Notes: generated by a model from the sequence alone, not told the origin. A DNA stretch of 64,000 nt from Alkalicaulis satelles (GCF_008630495.1 NZ_VWOJ01000002.1:449001-513000), one strand, 5' to 3'; shown: positions 1-8,839, numbered from the stretch's first letter. Numbers and translations are program-made.

Positions 1-527
1 AGCGAGTAGTGCCGGTCGAAGATCACCACCGAGCGGTTCTCGCGCAGCCACATCGCCATGGGGCGCTTGAGATCATTGGGATCACGCCAGAACAGCCAGC
101 CCATCCAGGCCCACAACTTGCCCTCGGCGGGGTTGTGCGGGTCGCCGGGCCGGTCTGACAGGCGGTGATGCTGGGAGTGGTAGTTCACCCAGTCCTTCAG
201 CTTGCCCTGCATGGCCACCACGCAGTTGAAGGCGGTGATCACTTGCGCCGGCCAGCGCAGCTCGCCCGCCTTGTGCTGCCAGACGCGGTGCATCACCCCG
301 ATGCCCACATTGCAGATCACCAGCGTCACCGCGCCGGTGAACAGGGCCAGCGGGATATACCACCAGACCAGGGTGACGCCCGAAAAGGACCAGCCGATGA
401 TGGCGGCGGCGATCAGGCCGAGCACGCCCAGGGCGGGATAGATGATGGCGGCGAAAACGCTGGCCCAGTCCAGGTTAGACCAGCTTTTGGGGATGGCGGC
501 CGAGCGCGGCGCCGGCAAGGCTTTCAT
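1..527 (-). CDS. Acyl-CoA/fatty acid desaturase (3' end beyond window)
   Basis: Membrane-bound diiron fatty acid desaturase of the stearoyl-CoA delta-9 type, introducing a double bond into acyl chains. The visible 175 residues hold two hydrophobic stretches near residues 25-70 and the first two histidine boxes, HRVWQH and HSQHH, the latter followed by the family-typical SDRPGDPHNPAEG. The third histidine box lies off the left edge. The start is the ATG at 527. The gene is divergent from fabI, so two lipid-synthesis genes share one upstream region. Family is clear from the histidine boxes; substrate and bond position are inferred. Confidence 0.87.
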   Translation of the reverse strand, partial: MKALPAPRSAAIPKSWSNLDWASVFAAIIYPALGVLGLIAAAIIGWSFSGVTLVWWYIPLALFTGAVTLVICNVGIGVMHRVWQHKAGELRWPAQVITAFNCVVAMQGKLKDWVNYHSQHHRLSDRPGDPHNPAEGKLWAWMGWLFWRDPNDLKRPMAMWLRENRSVVIFDRHYS

Positions 528-649
528 GCGTAACCTCTGACGTCTCGTTTTACCGGGCCGGGCGGGCCGCAATGTGCGAACCAGGCCCGGCTGAATCTGA
601 GACTGACACGGGTTCGCGGCGAAAAACAGGCCTGAATGTGCGCCCCTCA

Positions 650-665
650 GTCACGCGCGCGTGAC
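650..665. promoter_or_regulatory. Perfect 16-bp palindrome between desaturase and fabI
   Basis: GTCACGCGCGCGTGAC is a perfect inverted repeat in the 293-bp gap between the divergent desaturase and fabI genes. A shared operator for a fatty-acid regulator is a reasonable guess, but CG-rich palindromes arise by chance in this genome. No convincing -35/-10 pair was seen in the rest of the gap. Confidence 0.35.
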
Positions 666-820
666 CATTATGCGCGGCCCGGATCCGCCCGGGCCCGGCC
701 CTGCACGTCACGGGCGGCGCTCGACACGGGCGGCGCGGGTGGGCTATTGGCTGGGCGCACATACGGCGCATCCGGCGGGCCCTCCCGCCAGCGCCCTGAA
801 AAGAGTCAAGGGAGACCAGC

Positions 821-1654
821 ATGGCGGACGGTGATTTTCCAGCAGGCGGGCTGATGAAGGGCAAGCGCGGACTTGTCATGGGCGTGGCCAACAGGAACTC
901 CATCGCCTGGGGCATCGCCCGCCAGCTGCATGCGCAAGGCGCCGAGCTGGCCTTCTCCTACCAGGACGAGGCGCTGGAAAAGCGCGTGCGCCCGCTGATC
1001 GAATCACTGGGCGGCGAGCCTTTCATGGTCACCGCCGACGTGTCCGACGACGCCTCCATGGACGCCTGCTTTGAAACGCTGAAAGCCAAATGGGGCAAGC
1101 TGGACTTCCTGGTCCACGCCATCGCGTTCGCCGGCAAGGACGAGCTGCAGGGCTCGTTCACCCACAACACCACCCGCGAGGGCTTCAAGCGGGCCATGGA
1201 CATCTCCGCCTTCTCCTTCGTGGATGCGGCCAAGCGCGCCAGCGCCCTGATGCCCCCGCGCGAAGAAGGCGGCGGCGCCATGGTGACGCTGACCTATCTG
1301 GGCGCCGAACGCGTGGTGCCCAATTACAATGTGATGGGCGTGGCCAAGGCCGCGCTGGAGGCCTCCACGCGCTATATCGCGCGCGATCTGGGTCCGGCCG
1401 GCATCCGCGTCAACGCCATCTCGGCGGGCCCGATGCGGACCCTGGCCATGGCCGGCATCAGCGGCGGGCGCCAGCTGATGAAGACCGGCAAGGACTGGTC
1501 GCTCCTGAAAGAGGACACCACCATGGAGGGCGTGGCCGGCGCTGCGCTCTATCTGTTGTCCGATCTGGGCGCCTCGTGCACGGGCGAAGTCCTGCACGTG
1601 GACGCCGGCTTCCACGTGGTGGGCGTCCCCGACCCGGGCGAAGGGGAGGGGTAG
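821..1654 (+). CDS. fabI: Enoyl-[acyl-carrier-protein] reductase (NADH)
   Basis: Catalyses the last, NADH-dependent reduction step of type II fatty-acid elongation in the cytoplasm. The 277-aa protein has the divergent short-chain dehydrogenase fold: the nucleotide-binding segment GLVMGVANRNSIAWGIA near residues 18-34, and the FabI-type catalytic pair Tyr-x6-Lys in YNVMGVAK (Tyr169, Lys176), followed by the AGPMRTLAM substrate-loop region. Start ATG 821 is preceded by AAGGGAGA at good spacing. The C-terminus is slightly extended and glycine/glutamate-rich. Its stop lies 3 bases from the stop of the convergent DpnI-like gene, so the insert begins right at its 3' end. Confidence 0.95.
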   Translation: MADGDFPAGGLMKGKRGLVMGVANRNSIAWGIARQLHAQGAELAFSYQDEALEKRVRPLIESLGGEPFMVTADVSDDASMDACFETLKAKWGKLDFLVHAIAFAGKDELQGSFTHNTTREGFKRAMDISAFSFVDAAKRASALMPPREEGGGAMVTLTYLGAERVVPNYNVMGVAKAALEASTRYIARDLGPAGIRVNAISAGPMRTLAMAGISGGRQLMKTGKDWSLLKEDTTMEGVAGAALYLLSDLGASCTGEVLHVDAGFHVVGVPDPGEGEG

Positions 1655-1657
1655 GGG

Positions 1658-2425
1658 TTAACGGGCCAATTCATACTGGCCGTTTCCAAGAAAAATTAGC
1701 CACCCAGCATCACGCAGCACCTGTAACTGCTGCCTGATTTTTGGGCGTATATTATTATTGCCTGGGTATATTGTGCTCAGATGCTGTTCGTATGCGTACA
1801 CATCAGAAAGTGAAAACCGATCCTTTCCAATAAGCTCGACGCAATTCATTACCTCAGTCAACCACCCGCGCGCCTCTGAGCCCACAGACTGTAAGAATGC
1901 GGTCCTTTTCCACTGCTCCAAGACTAAATTCTTGTTTATAGTTATACCAGAGTCTACTATTTTAATTTTGCCAGATTCTGGGATTTTGCCGTAAATTATG
2001 TTGCAACCAACCCAACCGGCCCTCCTGGCTTTGGGCCCCAACGCCTTTCTTTTTTCTATAATATTTGGCGTAAAAAAGAATTTTGGCACAAGCGTTAGGG
2101 AATTCACACGAAGACTATCGATGTCATAAGTTAAGAGAAGCAGATTGGGATTATTCGCCTCTCCAAGTCGACCCATCATCGTATCATAGGCCCCGTCTAC
2201 AATCTTATTCGTAAAATTACGCTTAGAGCTTTTTAACTCATACTGCTCCTCACAAGTGCCGCAAAATAAATCCGCTACAGCCGCATTAGCCCTAAATGGC
2301 TCAAGTTTGATGGCGCCGCACGCTGGGCAGTACAGTTGCTCTTTAGCCCAGTCTTCCGTCCATTTCCTAGCAGACTGAGATGCGCTGATAAATGGAGTTT
2401 GGGTTTCTCTGAACTCAAATTCCAA
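1658..2425 (-). CDS. DpnI-like methyl-directed restriction endonuclease
   Basis: A 255-aa protein that aligns along its whole length with Streptococcus DpnI (about 254 aa) as I remember that sequence. DpnI cuts GATC only when the adenine is methylated. Visible are the TEDW segment, a zinc site formed by Cys33/Cys36 (YCPACG) and Cys55/Cys58 (FCGTC), and the PD-(D/E)xK nuclease residues Asp52, Glu63 and Lys65 (ELK). The DGAYDTMMGR and ARRAGWVGCNI blocks and a C-terminal winged-helix segment IRQQLQVLRD also match. The gene is clearly AT-richer than its neighbours, which points to horizontal transfer. No methyltransferase lies nearby, as expected for a methyl-dependent enzyme. The small gene just upstream is probably co-transcribed. 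Confidence 0.9.
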   Translation of the reverse strand: MEFEFRETQTPFISASQSARKWTEDWAKEQLYCPACGAIKLEPFRANAAVADLFCGTCEEQYELKSSKRNFTNKIVDGAYDTMMGRLGEANNPNLLLLTYDIDSLRVNSLTLVPKFFFTPNIIEKRKALGPKARRAGWVGCNIIYGKIPESGKIKIVDSGITINKNLVLEQWKRTAFLQSVGSEARGWLTEVMNCVELIGKDRFSLSDVYAYEQHLSTIYPGNNNIRPKIRQQLQVLRDAGWLIFLGNGQYELAR

Positions 2426-2448
2426 TTTACTAACCCGGATAAGCTACA

Positions 2449-2661
2449 TTATCGGGTGGATGACGAGTCGATTTCAGTCCCGTCATTTTCAATTGTAACA
2501 AAATGTCTGTCATCAAACTCGCTTAATCCTTCGAAATCCCACTCAAAAAGATATTCATGATCACTAGCTATATCTGCTGCTGTATCCTCATCAGGCGCGA
2601 CCACAGTCGCAACATAGTTAGCGTAAGCATCAACTCGTTTTCTTACGGTGAATCTCTTCAT
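2449..2661 (-). CDS. Small protein upstream of the DpnI-like gene (DpnD-like?)
   Basis: A 70-aa acidic protein beginning MKRFTVRKRVDAYANYV, with a pattern typical of small beta-alpha proteins of the DpnD/PcfM type (a strand, then a helix starting at DEDTAADIA). It ends 23 bases before the DpnI-like gene on the same strand, so the two form a likely bicistron. The pneumococcal DpnI cassette also carries a second gene, dpnD, of unknown function; homology here is a suggestion from size, context and pattern only. The start ATG at 2661 is only 5 bases past the stop of the upstream lipoprotein gene, whose end supplies the GGGG-type ribosome site. AT-rich like its partner. Confidence 0.6.
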   Translation of the reverse strand: MKRFTVRKRVDAYANYVATVVAPDEDTAADIASDHEYLFEWDFEGLSEFDDRHFVTIENDGTEIDSSSTR

Positions 2662-2666
2662 GGCCC

Positions 2667-3167
2667 CTACCCCACCGCGGGGCGTGGACGGAAGGTGGTC
2701 AGGCAGGCGTCGGCGAGGCGCCACTGGCCGTTTTCCATGACAAAGCGGCAGGCGGCGTGATCATAGCCCGGCTCGCCGGTCTGCAGCCCGGTCATGCCGG
2801 GGTTCTGCAGGGCGTCGAAGCGTCCGGCGGGGAACACATAGGTCACGCGCGCATTGGACCCCTGGGGCTCGTCAATCAGGCACAGGGGCGGACGCATCAT
2901 CACCGTGCGCACCGAGCGGTCGCCCATGCGCGTGCCGAACAGCTGGGCCTGGATCTCCGGGTCCAGCGCGCGCAGCCGGTTGGCGGTCTCGCGCCCCTCG
3001 GCGGCCATCAGCGAGGCCACCCGGTTCTGGTCATGGGCCACGATGGCGGCGAACAGGCTGCGCTCGGCGGCGTCGGCATCCCGGCAGGCCAAAGACTGGG
3101 TGGTGCAGGCGCTGGCGAGCGCGGCAAGCACGGCGATGGCGCCAAGGCGCGGCAGGCAGGCGGTCAT
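2667..3167 (-). CDS. Hypothetical lipoprotein
   Basis: A 166-aa protein with a lipoprotein signal peptide: hydrophobic residues 8-19 followed by a lipobox ending ASAC at about Cys21. The mature part is soluble, with several cysteines and a DUF-like alpha/beta pattern (LFAAIVAHDQNRVASLM) that resembles NTF2-like secreted domains, but I do not recognise the family. It probably sits in the cell envelope. GC-rich codon use matches the host, unlike the DpnI-like unit that directly follows its stop codon. Confidence 0.65.
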   Translation of the reverse strand: MTACLPRLGAIAVLAALASACTTQSLACRDADAAERSLFAAIVAHDQNRVASLMAAEGRETANRLRALDPEIQAQLFGTRMGDRSVRTVMMRPPLCLIDEPQGSNARVTYVFPAGRFDALQNPGMTGLQTGEPGYDHAACRFVMENGQWRLADACLTTFRPRPAVG

Positions 3168-3274
3168 GAAAGCGTCTCCCGGTCAGGCGTCCGCTCGCGG
3201 CGCCGGTCAGTCTGATTGCGCGCGAGCATGCACGCCCCGCGCCGCTTCGCCAAGCGGTCTTGATGCAAGCCCTG

Positions 3275-4441
3275 TCAGCCGCATCCACCCGCCATGGCGT
3301 CGATCCAGGCCGCGATCAGCGCCACGCCCGGGCCGTCGGCCACCGCCCGGCCCAGCTCGGGCATCATGGCGCCCACGCGCTCGGTCTCCATGCGGTAGAC
3401 GAAGATGGACCGGTCCGAATCGCCCGGCACGATGGAGTGCAGCCGCCCGCCCGTGCCGCGCCCGGCGGCGATGGGCGGCTTGCAGCGGCCCAGATTCGGC
3501 CCGTCCGGCTCCCAGGGCTCCAGATAGAGTCCCGAGGTGCGCGCCGGGCCTGTGCGCGAGTGGCAATGGGCGCAATTGATATCGATATAGGCCCGCGCCG
3601 CGCGCTCCAGCTGCAAGCCCGACAGATTGGCCTGACCGTGCCAGCGCGCCGCCCGGGGCGCGGCGTCCGGTTCCGGCGCGCCGGTCAGCAGCCCGGTTTC
3701 GCTCCAATGCGCAATCTGGTTGGCGCTCCCGTGCGCATAGAGGAAATCGCGGTTGAGATGGCGCGCCGCCGGGCCGATGGGCCGCACCGCGCCGTCGCGC
3801 GCATCGGTGACATGGCAGGCCGCGCACTGGTTCACGTCCGGCACGGCGTAGGGGAAGTCGCGCGCCGATCCGGCCGCGCTGATCAAGGTGAGGTCCAGCA
3901 TCGCGCCCGTGCGCGCCAGCGACGCGCCGGTCTGGGCGTCATCCCACAGATAGGGCAGGGCCTCCCATCCCGCCTCGCGGCGCACCAGCACCCGCGTCTC
4001 GATCAGGCGCAGGCCGGTGAGGTCCAGCGCCGCGCCGTCGAAATGATCGGACAGCACGCCCGCATCCGAAACCTGATCAAACCCGCCGCCGGCCAGCGGA
4101 TAGAAGAAGGTCTTGGTGATCACGGTCCCGGCGGGAAACTCGAACACGGCGCGCTCGTGATATTGCGCCGGTCCGGCGCCGTCCGGCATCCAGACCGTGC
4201 GCAGCTTGACCGCGTGATCGGAAAACAGCGCGGTGTTGAGCTCATAGGCCGTCACCCCCTCGCCCAGCACCAGTTGGCCGCCGCGCCGGGCGATCTGGCC
4301 CCAGGCGTCCAGGGACTGGGGCCGGCCCTCAGCGATATAGGCCGGTTCGGGCGCGCCGCCTTCCGGCGCCGGCGCACACGCCGCCAGCGCCATCAGCGCA
4401 CCCAGAACCAGGCCCAGTATCGCGCTGGCGGCCCTTGCCAT
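3275..4441 (-). CDS. SO2930-family diheme c-type cytochrome lipoprotein
   Basis: A 388-aa exported protein: N-terminal signal ending in a lipobox (ALMALAAC, about Cys22), then two c-type heme motifs, CAACH near residue 213 and CAHCH near residue 297. This layout and the flanking sequences (FSDHAVKLRTVWMP, GDSDRSIFVYRM) fit the SO2930/HNE_0200 family (TIGR03806). That family is recalled as occurring next to a beta-helix protein, and the neighbour 3 bases upstream is exactly that. It likely transfers electrons in the periplasm; its partner oxidase or dehydrogenase is unknown. Confidence 0.85.
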   Translation of the reverse strand: MARAASAILGLVLGALMALAACAPAPEGGAPEPAYIAEGRPQSLDAWGQIARRGGQLVLGEGVTAYELNTALFSDHAVKLRTVWMPDGAGPAQYHERAVFEFPAGTVITKTFFYPLAGGGFDQVSDAGVLSDHFDGAALDLTGLRLIETRVLVRREAGWEALPYLWDDAQTGASLARTGAMLDLTLISAAGSARDFPYAVPDVNQCAACHVTDARDGAVRPIGPAARHLNRDFLYAHGSANQIAHWSETGLLTGAPEPDAAPRAARWHGQANLSGLQLERAARAYIDINCAHCHSRTGPARTSGLYLEPWEPDGPNLGRCKPPIAAGRGTGGRLHSIVPGDSDRSIFVYRMETERVGAMMPELGRAVADGPGVALIAAWIDAMAGGCG

Positions 4442-4444
4442 CGC

Positions 4445-5677
4445 CTAGCGGTCCAGCACCACAGCCGGGCGGGGCTCATGGGCGCAATCGAACGCCTCGC
4501 GCCCCACCTGGGGATTGGCGTAGCCATTGGGGCCGTCCACATTGATCACGTCGGCGTCGGTGACGCAGATGCGCAAATCGTCCGGCAGCGCCCCGTCCAC
4601 CAGCCGCGCCGGGTTCACGAACCCGTCCCACATCACCGGAGGCATGCGCCCGGTGGGGCCGAATTTCATCACCCGCAGGGCCTGCAGCTCGATGGAGTCG
4701 GGATTATTGCCGCCCCCCTCATAGCTGTTGGAATGCACATGGATGCGCTCGGGGTAGGGATCGAAATCCTCGCTCACGCCCAGATCGGAAAAGCCCGAGG
4801 AATGGCCCGAGGAGATGATCACGTGGGCGGTGCGGTTATTGCGCAGACGGTTGTTGAAAATCTCCACATCGTCATTGGCGTTGATGAGGATGCCCGTGCC
4901 GGCCGGCACATTGGCCACCGGCGTGCCGGCATGGCCGAAATTGGCCAGATTATTGTCGTGCACGTCATTGTCGAACACCCGCGTGCCGGCGCCGGGCCGG
5001 GGCAGGTTGGGCATGTTGAACACCAGGATGCCGCCGGTATTGTTCACCGCCACATTGCCGTAGACATCGGCGTTGTTGGAGTTTTCGATCTCGATCCCGG
5101 CCACATTATCTTCGGCGCGGTTATTGCGCACGATGATGGTTTCCGACTGGCCCACATAAATGCCCGCATCCGAGGCGCCGATGGCCACCGAATCCTCGAT
5201 CAGCACATTGCGCGAGAGCACCGGATACAGCCCGTAGGCGCCATTCTCGCTGGACGGGCCGCGCGTCCATTCCACCCGCACGCCCCTGATCGTCACCCCG
5301 TCAGAGCCGGTGATCTTGACCGCGTCGCCCGCCGTGTCCTCGACGGCGAGATTTTCGATGGTGAAATTGTCCGAATTGGAGACCAGCAGGCCTTCGGCGC
5401 CCTGGCGCTGGCCGGCGAAGGAGAGAATGGTCTCGTCCATGCCCGCCCCGCGTATGGTCACGCCGCTGACGCCGCTCAAAGACAGCCCGCGCTCGAACAC
5501 GAAGCGCCCTGCCGGGATCTCGATCACCGCGCCGGGCTCGGCGTCCAGCAGCGCCTCGTGGAGCACGCCCTGGTAATCGCGGTCGAAATCGCTGGTGTCG
5601 CGCCCTTCAGGCTGGCCGCCGCAGGCGGCGAGCGCCAGCGCCCCGATCAGGGCCGGCAGCGTGCGGTAATGCGTCAT
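4445..5677 (-). CDS. Parallel beta-helix lipoprotein, partner of the diheme cytochrome
   Basis: A 410-aa lipoprotein (ALALAACGG, lipobox Cys about 20) made largely of right-handed parallel beta-helix repeats: recurring units such as NFTIENLAVEDT, GVTIRGVRVEWT, NVLIEDSVAIGA and TIIVRNNRAEDN run from about residue 60 to 310. This matches the TIGR03805 family that pairs with SO2930-type cytochromes. Such folds often bind or process polysaccharide, but no catalytic residues can be named. The chosen start, ATG 5677, has a strong GGGGAGGA site; longer in-frame forms lack the signal peptide at the N-terminus. Confidence 0.83.
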   Translation of the reverse strand: MTHYRTLPALIGALALAACGGQPEGRDTSDFDRDYQGVLHEALLDAEPGAVIEIPAGRFVFERGLSLSGVSGVTIRGAGMDETILSFAGQRQGAEGLLVSNSDNFTIENLAVEDTAGDAVKITGSDGVTIRGVRVEWTRGPSSENGAYGLYPVLSRNVLIEDSVAIGASDAGIYVGQSETIIVRNNRAEDNVAGIEIENSNNADVYGNVAVNNTGGILVFNMPNLPRPGAGTRVFDNDVHDNNLANFGHAGTPVANVPAGTGILINANDDVEIFNNRLRNNRTAHVIISSGHSSGFSDLGVSEDFDPYPERIHVHSNSYEGGGNNPDSIELQALRVMKFGPTGRMPPVMWDGFVNPARLVDGALPDDLRICVTDADVINVDGPNGYANPQVGREAFDCAHEPRPAVVLDR

Positions 5678-5803
5678 GACAGTCCTCCCCTGTACCGGGG
5701 GCCGCGTCTCATGCGCGCGCACCTCCCGGCGATGGCTAAGGGTAACCAGCGCGCTCCCGGCCTGTCGAGCGCAAAATGAACGCCGTTCACCCGATTTGCG
5801 CCG

Positions 5804-7219
5804 TCAGCCCGCCTGCAGCTTCTTGAAGAATTCGAACATCTTGCCATAGGGCGGGAAGATGAGGCGGCTGGGGTGCCAGACCGGCGCCTCGAACACGGCG
5901 CGCTCATGGGTGAAGGTCAGGAAGCCCGTCTCGCCGTGATAGGCGCCCTGGCCCGACGCGCCGACCCCGCCAAAGGGCAAATCCTCCACCGACAAATGCA
6001 GCATGGGCACATTCACCGCCGCGCCGCCGGACAGTGTGGAGGCCAGGAATTTGCGCGCGGTCTGTTTCGATTTCGAATACACATAGAGCGCCAGCGGCCG
6101 GTCGCGCTCATTGACGAAGCGCGCCGCATCCTTCAGCCCGTCATGGCCGAGCACCGGCAGGACGGGGCCGAAAATCTCCTCGCGCATCAGGGCGCTGTCC
6201 AGCGGCGGATCGACCACCACGGTCGGCGGGAAGACGCGGGTATTGCCCGCTTTGGCCGCATCGAATTCGGCCTGCATCACCTGCGCCCCGGCGGCGCGGG
6301 CCTGGTCGACCAGGGCGGTCAGGCGCGCATGGTGCTTTTCGGAGATGATGGCGGTGTAATCGCCATTGCCCGCCACGTCCGGCCACATGGCGTCCGCCTC
6401 GCGCAGCACCGCCTGGGCGAAGGCCTGCTGCCCGCCCTTGGGCGCCAGGGCGTAGTCCGGCGCCACGCAGGTCTGTCCGGCATTGAAGAACTTGCCCCAG
6501 GCGATTGTCTTGGCGGCCTCGTCCAGGCTGAAATCGGATGCGATGACGGCGGGCGACTTGCCGCCCAGCTCCAGCGTCACCGGCGTCAGATTGGCCGCCG
6601 CCGCCTGGGCCACCATCCGCCCCACCGGGGTGGAGCCGGTATAGAAAAGATGATCGAAGGGCAGCGAACAGAAGGCCTTGGCCATATCCGGTCCGCCTTC
6701 GATCACCGCCACATGATCCTCGGCATAGAGCTTTGACAGGCTCTCGCGGAGCAGTTCGGCGGTGTTCGGGGTGAACTCGCTGGGCTTGATCATCACCCGG
6801 CAGCCGGCCGCCAGCGCGGCGGCCAGCGGCGCCAGCGCCAGCTGCATGGCGTAATTCCACGGCGAGACGATGCCCGCCACGCCCTTGGGCTCGCGGCGCA
6901 CATAGGCCTTGCCCGGCGCCATGGTGGGCGGCACCGGCTTGCGCTTGGCCGCCGCCCACAGATCGAGATGCTTGCGCGCATGCTTGGCTGTAGCGATGAC
7001 GAAGCCGGCCTCGGCCACGGCGGTCTCGGCCTTCGAGCGGCGCCCGAAATCGGCGTCAATGGCCTTGGCGAAGTCATCGGCGCGCGCCTTGACCATGGCT
7101 TCGAGCTTTTTCAGGTCGGACTTGCGCTCAGTGATGGGCCGGTGGCGCTCGGCCTCGAAGGCGGCTTTCTGGCCGGCGAACACCGTGTTGAGGCGGGCCA
7201 TGGGGTCAGCATCGCTCAT
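5804..7219 (-). CDS. Aldehyde dehydrogenase, coniferyl-aldehyde dehydrogenase type
   Basis: NAD(P)-dependent oxidation of an aldehyde to the acid. The 471-aa protein shows the ALDH signature LELGGKSP with its catalytic Glu, the catalytic Cys in FNAGQTCVAPD, and the MREEIFGPVLPV block. Overall it looks like the coniferyl-aldehyde dehydrogenase (CalB) subgroup, including the long C-terminal FPPYGKMFEFFKK tail. Start ATG 7219 is preferred over an ATG 12 bases upstream because the AAGGA site would overlap the latter. It follows the GMC oxidoreductase gene by 18 bases; the two would take an alcohol to an acid in sequence. The natural substrate is not visible. Confidence 0.88.
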   Translation of the reverse strand: MSDADPMARLNTVFAGQKAAFEAERHRPITERKSDLKKLEAMVKARADDFAKAIDADFGRRSKAETAVAEAGFVIATAKHARKHLDLWAAAKRKPVPPTMAPGKAYVRREPKGVAGIVSPWNYAMQLALAPLAAALAAGCRVMIKPSEFTPNTAELLRESLSKLYAEDHVAVIEGGPDMAKAFCSLPFDHLFYTGSTPVGRMVAQAAAANLTPVTLELGGKSPAVIASDFSLDEAAKTIAWGKFFNAGQTCVAPDYALAPKGGQQAFAQAVLREADAMWPDVAGNGDYTAIISEKHHARLTALVDQARAAGAQVMQAEFDAAKAGNTRVFPPTVVVDPPLDSALMREEIFGPVLPVLGHDGLKDAARFVNERDRPLALYVYSKSKQTARKFLASTLSGGAAVNVPMLHLSVEDLPFGGVGASGQGAYHGETGFLTFTHERAVFEAPVWHPSRLIFPPYGKMFEFFKKLQAG

Positions 7220-7237
7220 GAGGGGCGTCATCCTTCT

Positions 7238-8839
7238 TCAGCTTCTGTCCGCAATGATCATATCGGCAGCGCGCGTGGCGATCATCATGGTGGGGGCGTT
7301 GGTGTTGCCGCCGACCAGGCGCGGCATGACCGAGGCGTCCACCACGCGCAAGCCCTTGACGCCGCGCACCCGGCATTGCGGATCGGTGACGGCGAGCTCG
7401 CCGCTTCCCATCGCGCAGGTCGAGGTGGGATGGTAGAGCGTCTCGGCGTTGGCGCGCACATGGTCGAGCAGCTCGGCGCGCGAGCCATCGGTTTTCGCCG
7501 GCAGCTCCAGCTCCCTGAATTCGCCGTCAAAGGCGTCGCTCAGAAGGATGTCGCGGGCGATCTCCAGGCAATCGGTCATCACCTCCGCATCCTCCTCATG
7601 ATCCATATAGTTGGGATCGATGAGCACCGGATCGGACGGGTCCGCGCTGGCCAGCCGCAAACTCCCGCGGCTTTGGGGATAGAGATGGCAGGCATGGACC
7701 ATAATGCCATGGCCGGTCATGGTTTCGCGCCCATGAGGACTGCCACGAGCAGGGATGAAGACCAGCTGGATGTCGGGCAGATCGCGCGCCCGGCTCGATT
7801 TCACAAAGCCGCAGCCCTGCACCGGATTGACGGTGAACGGCCCCGTGCCGGTGAGCGCCCATTGCAGCACGTCGCGCGCGGTGGCAGGCAATTTTTGCAG
7901 CGAATAGCCGATGGAGGTGGGCTTGCGCGTTGAGGCGCGCGCCATGATGTCGAGATGGTCCTGCAGATTGGCGCCCACGCCGGGCAGGTCCGCCTCCACC
8001 GAAATGCCATGCTCGCGCAAATGATCGCCCGGCCCGATTCCGGACAGCATCAGCAGCTGGGGCGAGTTGATGGCGCCCCCTGACGCGATCACCTCGCGCG
8101 CGGCCTCGATGACGCGCACCTCGCCCTCAACCTCGATCTCCAGCCCCGTCGCGCGCCCCTCCTCGATCACGATGCGCCGGGCAAGCGCGCCGGTGATCAC
8201 GGTGAGATTGGGGCGTTTGAGGGCCGGGCGCAGGAAGGCGTCCGCCGCCGAGCAACGCTTGCCGCCCTTCTGGGTCACCTGATAGGGGCCGAAGCCTTCC
8301 TGGCGTTCGCCGTTATGATCCGGGTTCTCCGGGATCTGGCGGGCCCGGCAGGCTTCGTAATAGCGCTCGGTCAGGGGGTTGAGGGGGGCGATGGTCTTGA
8401 CGTTGAGCGGCCCGCCCTTGCCGTGCCAGGGCGCGCCGTGATTTTCGTTGTTTTCCACACGGGTGAAGGCCTCCAGCGCCGCCTCGCGGCCCCAGCCTTG
8501 GGCGCCATAAACCTGCTCCCACTCGTCATAATTCTCCCAGGCGCCGCGCATGTAATGCATGGCGTTGATGGAGGAGGAGCCGCCCAGCGTCTTGCCGCGC
8601 GGCCAGTAGAGCTTGCGGCCATGGAGGTGGCGCTGGGGCTCGGTCCAGTAATTCCAGTTGATGGCCTCGTCGGTGATGGCGAACTGCAACAGCATGGGCG
8701 TGCGGATCACCGCCTTCTTGTCGCTGCCGCCCGCCTCGATCAGGCAGACCGTGACCGACGGGTCTTCGGACAGGCGGTTGGCGAGCACGCAGCCCGCCGA
8801 GCCCGCCCCGGCGATGACATAGTCATAGACCGCGCTCAC
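7238..8839 (-). CDS. GMC-family FAD-dependent alcohol/choline dehydrogenase-like oxidoreductase
   Basis: Flavoprotein that oxidises a primary alcohol. The 533-aa protein starts with the FAD-binding VIAGAGSAGCVLANRL, carries the GMC signature near residue 80 (GKTLGGSSSINAM) and the second signature GAINSPQLLMLSGIGP, and ends with the active-site His region YHPTSTCAMG and VGGNTNAPTMMIA. Length fits choline dehydrogenase-like members. Its start overlaps the stop of the serine hydrolase gene (ATGA), so it is translationally coupled to it, and the aldehyde dehydrogenase follows downstream. Substrate unknown; choline is not implied, since no betaine genes are present. Confidence 0.9.
   Translation of the reverse strand: MSAVYDYVIAGAGSAGCVLANRLSEDPSVTVCLIEAGGSDKKAVIRTPMLLQFAITDEAINWNYWTEPQRHLHGRKLYWPRGKTLGGSSSINAMHYMRGAWENYDEWEQVYGAQGWGREAALEAFTRVENNENHGAPWHGKGGPLNVKTIAPLNPLTERYYEACRARQIPENPDHNGERQEGFGPYQVTQKGGKRCSAADAFLRPALKRPNLTVITGALARRIVIEEGRATGLEIEVEGEVRVIEAAREVIASGGAINSPQLLMLSGIGPGDHLREHGISVEADLPGVGANLQDHLDIMARASTRKPTSIGYSLQKLPATARDVLQWALTGTGPFTVNPVQGCGFVKSSRARDLPDIQLVFIPARGSPHGRETMTGHGIMVHACHLYPQSRGSLRLASADPSDPVLIDPNYMDHEEDAEVMTDCLEIARDILLSDAFDGEFRELELPAKTDGSRAELLDHVRANAETLYHPTSTCAMGSGELAVTDPQCRVRGVKGLRVVDASVMPRLVGGNTNAPTMMIATRAADMIIADRS

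Noticed and set aside
3260-5779. 839-codon open frame on the plus strand
   Set aside because: It runs antisense to the diheme cytochrome and beta-helix genes, has histidine/glycine/arginine-rich composition typical of GC-rich shadow frames, and no domain.
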